A DNA stretch of 64,000 nt from NCBI GenBank assembly GCA_021029095.1, contig JAJOHG010000008.1, forward strand, positions 806,001 to 870,000, given 5' to 3'. Every line of letters begins with the position of its first letter. The stretch's first letter is position 1. Position numbers and translations under genes: made by a program. Shown here in pieces: positions 36,188-45,284 of this stretch. The stretch comes from Phellopilus nigrolimitatus (lineage: Eukaryota > Basidiomycota > Agaricomycetes > Hymenochaetales > Hymenochaetaceae). The notes under the pieces were generated by a model. It was given only the letters and a program-made list of their open reading frames with translations, was not told the origin of the DNA and did no database searches.

Positions 36188-36665
36188 ATGGTCAAAGGCT
36201 CAGACGTCCTCCTCATCCTCGTCGCCATCGTCTTCCCCCCCGCCGCAGCGGCCTTCATCACAGGCTGCAGCTGCGACCTCCTCATCAACATCCTCCTCAC
36301 CATGTGCGTCTTCCCCCGCTTTGCCTGTCCTTTCTCCACTCATCATTGTTTATTTTGTTCTGCAGTCTTGGGTACATCCCCGGTCACATCGTAAGTTCTC
36401 ATACACTTCTTCGGCCGGCCGTCTAACCCTCCCCGCTCCAGCACGCCTTCTGGCTCATCTACAAGAGAATGAAGGCAGAGGAGAGCTACGGCGTCGGCGG
36501 CTACCGCTGTGCGTATCCATCTTCCCTCTACGCCACATGTCCTTATACTGAACTCCCCGGCAGACATCGGCAACGGCGGCTACGAGCCGGCTCCACGTCG
36601 GCCAGGCGCCGCCCGTCTATGGCGCGCCGGCTGGCGCCCCTGCCAACTACGGCGCCACGCGCTAG
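36188..36665 (+). CDS. PMP3: PMP3/UPF0057 plasma-membrane proteolipid
   Basis: A small two-helix membrane protein that affects membrane potential and salt tolerance. Spliced reading: MVKGSDVLLILVAIVFPPAA, AAFITGCSCDLLINILLTI, then LGYIPGHI, then HAFWLIYKRMKAEESYGVGG, then YRYIGNGGYEPA. Three short GT-AG introns (46-67 bp, e.g. GTGCGT...TGCAG) fall where expected. The tail fits best as HVGQAPPVYGAPAGAPANYG-ATR-stop at 36665, but reaching it needs a one-base shift at about 36589-36594. Without it, translation continues in another frame to 36717. The long Gly/Tyr/Pro/Ala tail is typical of basidiomycete PMP3 proteins and longer than the yeast protein. Confidence 0.88.
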
Positions 36666-37179
36666 ATACCACGCACGGCCACTCTACTGCCGTGCCTCTT
36701 TCTTCCTTATTGTAACGCAGTTTGAACGGGGGGTTTTTTTTTCTTGATCTATGTCGAGCGGATCCACGTGTTTGGAGCGGTCGGGTGCTCTGTTATATCT
36801 TTGTGTTTGTGTAGTAATAAGATCGTGACAGTTGGATTGTCCTGTTATTTTTACAAGACAAAAGAATCGTCTTTTTGTGGTTGCAAAGTCTCGTAAATCC
36901 CACAGCTTCGAGCCCAGCAGGTATGGTAATAGCAACATGGATGTATTTCGGCATTTTCAAAAAGATATCAAAAAAGGTGAAAGAATCCCCAGACCTGTCT
37001 ATTTATTTTGAGGTAGCCCGGGATTAAGGAAGGAAAGATTGTATACTGTCAACGGGACACTTTTGTGTGAATCAAGTCAAATTCCGGACATGGAAGGTAG
37101 GATGTGGAGGGTTTGAACAGTTATCTAATATCTACAGTGATGTAAATTTACTTCCTGATTTGGAAGTAAATGTCGATCA
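36666..37179. other. Intergenic between convergent PMP3 and Sin3-like genes
   Basis: 514 bp, AT-rich at its right side, with a G7/T8 homopolymer stretch near 36727-36741. No gene recognised. Confidence 0.4.
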
Positions 37180-38366
37180 CTACGACTTTCTACATCCCTC
37201 CTTCTCAGTAGGAACAGGGCCATCCAAAGCACCCAGCATGTCGCGAGGCATGAAGTGTTGCAAACCTGAGAATAGGTCGGGAGCGTCCCGAAAGAGCCTT
37301 GCTGTGCGGGCCGCGAGTTGGTCCTAAGTGTAAGCTTTGGTCAGAAAAGATACCACAGGAGCAATTTTTGGACGTCACAAACCTGGTCTACCGGCGAGCG
37401 TTTATATAATCCCAGAATATCGATGAATTCTTGGTACAGGTCCGCACGACCGGCAAAATGCTGCTTGATTTTCGTCACGTATTCCATCGCTGGTTTCAGC
37501 TCCTCGAGCGTGAATGGCAAACTACAAGTATCCTCTAAAAGCCAGACAGTGGCTATACAAAAGCTGAGCATAGTTATAGCCGAGAGAACAGGGGATACAC
37601 GCACGATCAACATTTTGGCTTTGAATTATCGTCCCATTCGGCGTTGTGGCGGTGATAATGTTGGTGTCATGCGCATCGACAGTGCACTCTATCCTGTAAC
37701 CTGCGGGAAGAAATGTGTTGAAGCCCTCGATGAGCGAGGGACAGCTAGAAAAAAGTGACGACACTCGTTGGATTACGCCTGGTGTGTCGATACTTCTAAC
37801 ATGTCAGTAAACTGCGAATCAACAAAGGAGGGCGACGATACACACGTTTGATCCTTGAAGTCCCTCATGATATCCATGAATCTGTTGTACACTCCTGGCT
37901 GGTCTGAGAATTGCCTCTTGACGGAATCGAGGTACGAAAGTGCGACTCCGACGTTCAAAGGCCTCTCACTAAGGGAAGTAGAATCTAAATGGGCAGTCGC
38001 CTTGATCTCGCACACAGACTGGTCTAAGGAGAGCCTGTCGGGCAGGGCTGTATCGTCTACAGGTGAATGTCTGATTAAGACATCCCTCGCTCGGTCACCA
38101 AGAGTGCCATCTCCGTCCATCTCCGTTTGTGTATTGGCTGGACCTGCTTCCGCGTCCCCGATTCCTGCTATATCTCCTGTCTTCGTTACCTCCATCTGAA
38201 CTTCTTGCGCTCCTGGTCCATCTTTCGCTAGAAAAAAATCCTTTCTCACAGTTGTTGGGTTCAAAGGCGGTGTACCGCGCTCGTTCACCCTAGCCGCATT
38301 CTCGACAGGGTGTTCTGGCAATACGACACTTTGACTCTGTGGCATGCTCGGCCCAGAGAGTTCCAT
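37180..38366 (-). CDS. Short Sin3-like protein: two PAH domains only
   Basis: Paired amphipathic helix (PAH) domains of Sin3 bind repression domains of transcription factors. The N-terminal 120 residues ([12 protein letters not shown] onward) are disordered. PAH1 is [39 protein letters not shown] and (after a GTGTGT...TTAG intron) [31 protein letters not shown]2, entered by an intron ending CTTTTAG, is [40 protein letters not shown] and VARLF-like [21 protein letters not shown] stop follows about 20 codons later (37180-37182). Full Sin3 proteins are over 1000 residues, with PAH3, the HDAC-interaction domain and PAH4, none of which follow here. It is therefore a truncated paralogue: possibly a natural dominant-negative or adaptor, or a gene fragment. 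An additional upstream exon cannot be excluded. Confidence 0.82.
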
Positions 38367-38895
38367 TTCTGCGCAACCGTCGTCAGAGCTGTGATGGAAA
38401 CTGGTTAGTGAACGTGAATGTTAAAGCGTAAGAACAAACGCGCAACGATCGTCGAGGTGGCTTCCATTGTCTTCCGAGTTCGGGGAAAATCCTGGGAAAG
38501 TGTGACGTGAAATATTACGGCATGCTGATGCGCATGTCCGTATCTCTATCTCATGTGTCTAATAGACCGTATTTATTTAAATTCAACCTGGATTTTGCGT
38601 GATTTGAAGCCAGTGCTTGGCTGAGGTTGGGGATGATGCTGGCGGTAAATCGGCTGCAGCGCAGATGGGAACGGATTTTCATATATAGGCATGGCGGACA
38701 CTTTCTGGACGTGACACGGAATCAATCAAGCCGCTTCTTTGCTTCCAAATACATTGCTCGCTACCGCTGACCAGAATCAATCGAATGAGGATAACCAACG
38801 GTAACATTGGGATTTTCTTCTACCGTCATGCCGTGGTCGTATGAACACGAGCATTCAAATACATACAGTCTTTCATACCCATACAACCAGCGACT
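38367..38895. promoter_or_regulatory. Divergent intergenic region, Sin3-like and acyl-CoA synthetase genes
   Basis: 529 bp between divergent genes. It likely contains both promoters and possibly a first Sin3-like exon near 38460 (ATGGAAGCCACC on the minus strand, whose phase does not fit cleanly). No named motif is visible. Confidence 0.35.
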
Positions 38896-41674
38896 ATGGC
38901 GAGGCTCGGTTTCATACGGAGACTCAAAGGATCGCGTACTGCTCGAGGATGTCTTTCTCAACCTAATCTGCAATTTTGTCGCAGGAATCTTCTCGCTTCA
39001 TCATATGTTGAGGGCTCAACCCATCCGCCCTTGAACCCCAGGACCCTCACTGAGTTTTTTGAAACTGAACTTCTATCTAAGCTTCCATCGAAACCAGCCC
39101 TAGTTTGTAAAAAAGAGAGACCTCGGGCTCATGCTGGACCGCAGCAACATAATCTCGGGCGGTCGGATTGTTTGGCATGGAGTTTCGAGGAATTCAACCG
39201 CCATATCGAAGCACTTGCCCGAGGTTTGCTCTTGCTTGGAGTAGAGAAAGGTGATAGAGTAGGTGTGGTCATGGGAAACAACAGGTTCGAGGGAATTTTG
39301 ATGACAAGCAAGTGATAATGACGGTTGTTTCGCAGTGCGTACGCCTCCTTGCAATGGGCATGCGCGAGTATAGGCGCGGTTCTCGTGACAATAAACCCTG
39401 CTTATCGCGTTCATGAGCTCGTAAGTCAATGAAAGAGATCATTTAAAGCTCTGAGGTGAACACGTGCAAACAAGATAAACACATTGAGACTTGTCGATGT
39501 TAGCACTCTGGTGCTTGTCCCGCGGATCCGCTCTTCAAACTACCTGAATTCCCTTACAGAGTCTATTCCTAGTTTGACGTCCTCCAAGCCCGGGAGCATA
39601 TCTGTCGAAAAATTACCCGCGCTGCGCAATATCCTCGTTGTGGACAACACTTCAGGATCCGATGAATGCCAGAAACTTTTAGATGACGTTAGATGCGCAA
39701 TAGACTTCCGCGAAGCATTTATTTGGTCTGAGAATTCAAATGAACGCAAAATAATGATGGATTTGCAGAGGACAGTAATGAATGAAGATATCGTCAATCT
39801 CCAGTTTACTAGGTGAGCTTGATCATACTCTTTATTGAAACTCGACTACCTGACTTGTTATATTGCATAGCGGTACCACGGGTACACCGAAGGCGGTTTC
39901 GGTAACGGCTTCTCGTGTTATTCCCGAGCATTTTCTAAATGCACGCAGCTCACTCACAAAAACTTACTTAACAATGGTATATCCATTGGACGATGCATGC
40001 GCCTGACTGATAAGGACGTTCTGTGTTAGTAGCGTCCCAAAACCCGCATTTCATTCTAATATTAACATATATTTTCTTTTAGGCAACGTGCCACCGCTTT
40101 TCCACTGCTTTGATGAGTCCCTCATCGTTCTTCTGTACATTCCTCTTTCAGGGATGCTGACGCAACCCTGGTCCAAATTGTTTTGACTTTCGTTCCATAT
40201 CATTTCCATCATTACGCTTAATCCTAGGTAACCTCGCTGCGTGGACCCAAGGCTCGTGCGTCGTGTACCCAAGCGAATTATTCCATCCTCCATCGATCGT
40301 CGATGCCGTCGTTCACGAACAATGCACAGCACTTCATGGTGTTCCGACGCACTTCCTCGGTGTACTCACAGAGGTGGAGAAACGGAAAGCCAGTGGGGAA
40401 GTGGTTGATATTCGCAGGCTAAGGTACAACAATAATTATAATTTTGTCTTATATCTATACTTAAATTTGTGGCTCCTCCTCAGAACTGGGATTGTCGGGG
40501 GCTCACCTGTACCTGTCGAGCTCATGCAGCGTCTTATTTCGGAATTGAACCTCGCCGAGCTCACCAGCGCATATGGGATGAGTGTGTTTGTCAAACTTCT
40601 ACTACCTCCGAGCCAGTCGATTGATCGTTCTCGTTTCGTTTTCCGCTCAAAGCGGAAACGAGGCAAGTTTTCTTCCTTTTATCTGAGGTGTATCATATCA
40701 ATAATTCATTGTCTATTTCTAGTCCCGTGTCCTTTCAGTCTACGCCCGACGACCCAGTCATTAAACGCACGCAAACAGTCGGAAAGGTTCAGCCGCATGT
40801 GAAAGCGAAGCTCATCGACTCAGATGGAAACGTAGTACCGGTCGGTACCCCTGGCGAGATATGTGTCTCTGGTTACTTAGTGCAGAAAGGGTGGGTTATC
40901 TTTCTATGCATTTATTCTTAATATCGAAGTGAGATTGTAGGTACTGGAAAGATGACGAACAGACAAAGTCGGTCATGCGCAGACATTCTGATGATCCGGA
41001 TACGATTTGGATGCATACGGGAGACATCGGGATCCTCGATGAAGAGGGTTACTTGCAGGGTAACTTCTCGTTCTTCTGCATCTCCTGTTTAATTTTAGAA
41101 ACTGATGGCATTGGATAGTTGTTGGTCGAAGCAAGGTAGTTAAACATTCTTGCACTGAGAATCTTTAGTTTGCTCAAGAACGCACAGGACGTTATTATTC
41201 GAGGCGGCGAAGTAATATTTTCTCTCCGTCGGAATGATTGCCTTCATGCTGAACTTTTGATTATAGAATCTCTTTCCGGCACAAATAGAAAACAGATTGA
41301 CATTTCATCCTGCAGTCCGTGAGGCGGCTGTTGTCGCCGTCCCTGACATAAAGTATGGCGAAGTCGTTGGAACGTGGATCGTTCGTGAGCGGGGCGCGCG
41401 CCTGTCATGTGACGAAATTCGGAAGTGGGTTGCAGACGGTATGAATCCCCAGGTCAGCGCATCAGTCTAACAGGAGTGGGCCCTCACACCTGATAATCAA
41501 ATTTCCTACCTTTCTCTGGCTTAGTGCGCTCCAACATGGGTTTGGTTCATGAACGAAGAGGGCGCACCTTCTGAGCTTCCGAAGACCGCGAGTGGAAAAG
41601 TTCAAAAGCACATTCTGCGGGATTGGTCGAAGGTCCTAGTTGCCCGCAATGTAGGATTTGTAATTTCCGAATAA
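38896..41674 (+). CDS. AMP-dependent acyl-CoA synthetase (ACSF2-like, possibly mitochondrial)
   Basis: Activates a fatty or organic acid to its CoA ester via an acyl-adenylate. The N-terminus from 38896 (MARLGFIRRLKGSRTARG) is Arg-rich and acid-poor, like a mitochondrial targeting signal. Domain markers: SFEEFNRHIEALARGLLLLG, SAYASLQWACASIGAVLVTI and NPAYRVHEL; the P-loop SGTTGTPKAVS; LTHKNLLNNGISIGRCM; NVPPLFHCFG; TALHGVPTHFLGVL; GIVGGSPVPVELMQ; YGM-TETS-PVSFQSTPDDP; GEICVSGYLVQKGYW; TGDIGILDEEGYLQVVGRSK; DVIIRGGENLFPAQIEN; and the C-terminal Lys motif LPKTASGKVQKHILRDW. The YGMTETSP motif is assembled through a 10-nt microexon (40653-40662). It ends GFVISE at 41674, with no peroxisomal SKL. 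Confidence 0.9.
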
Positions 41675-42344
41675 GTCGAGTACATATTTTGGTACTCTAT
41701 AGAAATGTTTAAAAGTATGTTTCTAACATAATATCACAATTTACTGTGAGGGAACAATGGTTTCGTCGGCAATCCATTTGACAAACTCTCCCATGCAGTA
41801 AGTACTTTTTTTTATTTACTTTTTTTGTCAAGACTCTGGTGCTAAGTCTCCAATGGATTGCGTAAGCAGTAAAGAAATTTGAGGACTTTTCGGGATGTCA
41901 CAAGTACATGTACATAAATAAACGACTCTACTCATCTCGCTAATTACTGTATTATGTGTTCTCCCTCGTTCTACATGTACATGCAAAAGAGCTCTTTCCT
42001 CTCAAAACGCCTGCGCGTAGCCCTTGCGACCCGCAAGCGCTGTGAAATTTAGACGTCGAACACAGTTAGGCGCGGAAGGTGCCAGCATTACTCCTTTCAC
42101 CCTCCCGACAGTTTATCCATCGTTCCGCCACAGCACCGAGAAAGCGGTCGGCATCCGAGGTGTTCGCGGAGATGCTCGACGCCTGATGCCTCAAACCGTA
42201 TCGAATACAATGCGGAGGTTGCAATGCACAGGTCCAGCTTACTTACTACAGTAGTTCCGCCTCCTATTCCGGCCTAGCGATTATCGTCATCAGTTGCTCT
42301 TCGCTTTGTGCTGCGACGCGCTGCAGCAAATTTAGACGACCAGA
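41675..42344. other. Intergenic, no gene recognised
   Basis: 670 bp. The left part is AT-rich with palindromic GTACATGTAC-type strings (41905 and 41973). The right part is the leader of the next gene. Confidence 0.4.
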
Positions 42345-44086
42345 ATGTCCGAGGCGTCCCCCCTGGGGCCGATCGACCCCGCGTCGGTCACCGGCGCGGA
42401 CCAGCAGAACGCAGAGACGGAGCGCACGGCGCCGTGGATCGTCAGGAAGCTCGTCGGCGTGCGTACCCCCCGCTGCATACACACGCTACTCCAGAGCGAG
42501 GAGCTGATTTTGAATGGAATGAATGAATGCAGTCGATGACGGGACGCATCGTGATGTCCTCGTACGAGAGCCTGCGCGCCGCCGGGACATCCGTCATTTG
42601 CCTTTCACCTGTGAGCCGAGTTTATCCTGGAAGACGCGGACATGCACGATCACAAGCTGATAAAAGTATCATCTTAGTGGGGCGACTCGAACCCGATCTT
42701 CCTCCCCTGCGTGCGCTTCAGAGACCTGGTCGTCCACGCCGTGATCGCAGGCACGGTAAGAGCACACCCTACGTACACCCTCCCCCCACTCCATCCCCTC
42801 TAACATATTTACGCGTCTGCTCTGCCAGGGCGGCGCCGCTGCCGTCGCTGCGCCCGTGATGGGGCCCGTCTCGGACATCGTGCTCGACACGCTCGGCTCC
42901 AGCCTGCTCGTCGAGGTCGGGATGCACGCGGGCTTCGCCGCGTCCACCGAGCTCGCGAACGACCTCGTCATATCGCACGGCATCACGCACGCGCTGCCAC
43001 CACCCTCCGCGCGCCTCGCGACGACGCACGTCAAGACGCTGCTCGCGACGCTCAAGTACCGGCACACGCTCGGCGACGCGGCGCTCGGCTTCTTCCGCAG
43101 CTCGGTGCACCGCGACTCGAGCCTGTTCGCGGACGTGAAGGACTACCTCGCGACGGAGAAGGGCTGGTTCAGCCCGTACCTGTTCGCGAGCGGGCGGCGG
43201 CCCGTCATCCCCCGCTCGATGAAGCCCGACGTGGTCTTCTGCCACGGGCCGTTCTTGGAGGGTCAGTCGTCGCGCATGATATACCGCCAGCTCGTTATTG
43301 AAGTTGCAAACTTAAGGGGACTACAAGATGGGCGCCATGCTTCTAAAGGAGAGCGCGTCGGCCATCCACTTGTGCGAGGCAGCGCCAGAGCCCCCCGCAG
43401 CACCCCCCGCCTCAGAGCCGCCCTCCTCCCCACACCACCAGCACCTCCTCCCCTCGCTCCCCGCCCTCTCCAAATACCTCCCGCACACACGCTCGCGCAC
43501 GCCCTCCCCGGAGCCAGCGCTCGCGCCGCTCCCCGCGGCCGCGCAGCCGCGGCGCCTCGTCGTGCTGCTCCTCGGGCTCGCGCCGCACCGCGCGGGGCTC
43601 TGGACGAGCGCAGCGCGCCCGGGCGAGAGCGCGCTGCGCTACGCGCTGCTCGGCGGGTGCCCCGCGCTCGTGCTCCCCGCGCGCGCGGGCGCGCCGCTCC
43701 TCGCGTGGGACGCGCTCACGCTCGCGCAGCTGCACGCGCTGCGCGGGGAGCTGCCCGATGAGGGAGGTGGGGAGGGCGGTGCGGCGCTCCGTGGCGTCGT
43801 GAGCGTGCTGTGCGAGTACGTCGGCCTGTGCGTCGACTGGGGGCGCGTGCGCCTTGCGCGCGGGGATGGCAGTGTTTCGGCCGAGGGGCCGGAGGCGGGT
43901 GCGGGTGAGGGTGCGACGGAGGAGCCTGGGGAGGACCTGCTGGTGGGCGAGGAGGCGCGCCGGGACGCGGTGCGCGCGGCGCTGGCGCTCCTCGTTGCCG
44001 CTGCGGTCTGCAGCAAGGACAGCAAGGAGGTGCGCAAGGAGGTCGACGCAGACCGGGCTGGGATTGTGATTTTCCGGATTCCATGA
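42345..44086 (+). CDS. Conserved mushroom protein of unknown function
   Basis: Exons read MSEASPLGPIDPASVTGADQ to APWIVRKLVG; then SMTGRIVMSSYESLRAAG; then (after GTGAGC...CTTAG) WGDSNPIFLPCVRFRDLVVH AVIAGT; then GGAAAVAAPVMGPVSDIVLD up to DVVFCHGPFLEG; and, after intron 43262-43316, DYKMGAMLLKESASAIHLC onward. The last exon contains RRLVVLLLGLAPHRAGLWTS, PGESALRYALLGGCPALVLP and LLAWDALTLAQLHAL, ending IVIFRIP at 44086. From general knowledge I associate this pattern with an uncharacterised family common in agaricomycetes, but I know no assigned activity. No classical signal peptide or clear transmembrane span is visible. The second half is very GC-rich and Ala/Pro-rich. Confidence 0.7.
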
Positions 44087-45284
44087 TAGTTTTCTTTGTG
44101 CCGCCACTTGCATAGCGGAGCGGTTTCCGACTTGCGGATGCGGTGGAAATCGCGTCCTTTTCTTGTATGTATGTACTATGGGGCTCGACGGGGTCCTAGT
44201 TGACTTGACATGTTTTAACCAGGATTTTGATGTGTTTCCCGGTGATCTGGGTCGGTGGGCGTCGGACTGAAGTCCGTCTAGATTAATGAATTTTGTGCTA
44301 AAAACCTCCAACGAGTCCGTTGACGGTTATTCGCCGATTTCTGACTTGCCATGTAAGTTTCTTTCGCGCAAAGTACAAGATTGAAAATCATGGAATTGTA
44401 CATGTACAGTGGCTCATAAAAGTATTGGAACACAGAAGAGTCAAGACACCTATAGAAATTCACAGACCCAGTATTTTTCTTTGGTTTAGATTTGTAAAAT
44501 TAGTTTAGTTTCTTCCCTACAAAATGCCATAGGTGACCAAATCAATCGGACAATAAGTGCGTCAGTAGAGCCAAATTAAAAAAAAGGGATCAGTTTTCAA
44601 GATCTCAAACAAATTGAAAATCAGAATAAAATATTTCAAGAAATTTCCTACAAAATGCCACTTGAATCATGAAGAACCGTTCAGTGGATGCTAAGATATA
44701 AACTTGGCAAAGTGCCATTTTCTCACACTTTCCGCCAAATCAATGCAAAAATTGTCCAATTCGTATCACATACATATCAAAGCGCCCGACTTCCTATGGG
44801 AACTCAAAGTGATCGGTGCAGTGAAATGATTTAAAAAAAAGTAGTTTACATAAGCAGCATTAGAACGGGAAAAAAACCCTATTCAGAGATACATCCCCGT
44901 CGTCTACGTACCTAAGGCGACAATACTTACGACATCCCTATCCTATGCAATTTTTCTTTACGGGTATTCGCTGCTCAGGATTTAAGGAGAACAAGTGCGA
45001 GGGCGTAGTTGTGTATAAAAAGGAAAAGAAAAGGGATGGAAGGTGGCCACAAAAAAAAAGAAACTCGGATTATATCTGCTTATATAATGCATATGGTTGG
45101 ACCAGATGCTTGATTAGAGGTTTCCCCTTCGTCGTCGAGACTCGTCATCTCATCCCGCTCGCTTGACGCGCCCCTCGTCGTCGCCAACATCCATCCGTCC
45201 ATCCCGCCCTCATCTACCCGCCCAGCCCGCCGCCACTCTCCTCCGCCCGCGTCGCCCGCGCCCCCCGGCGAATCAGGCCCCAAA
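44087..45284. other. AT-rich intergenic region with possible transposon remnant
   Basis: About 1.2 kb. It holds the CAGTGGCTCATAAAAG-type end at 44405 and two copies of CCTACAAAATGCCA (near 44516 and 44649), but no open frame of note. The part next to 45285 is the LARP gene leader. Confidence 0.5.
44405..44705 (+). mobile_element. Possible Tc1/mariner-type inverted-repeat end (remnant)
   Basis: TA followed by CAGTGGCTCATAAAAGTATT and GGAACA looks like the terminal repeat of a Tc1/mariner element inserted at a TA dinucleotide. I find no opposite-orientation copy within the window and no transposase frame, so this is a truncated element, a solo end or a chance match. The right limit is arbitrary. 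Confidence 0.4.

Noticed and set aside
43412..44311. 299-codon minus-strand frame opposite the conserved unknown protein
   Set aside because: It is the antisense of a GC-rich exon. The plus-strand gene has consistent splicing and family-like motifs.
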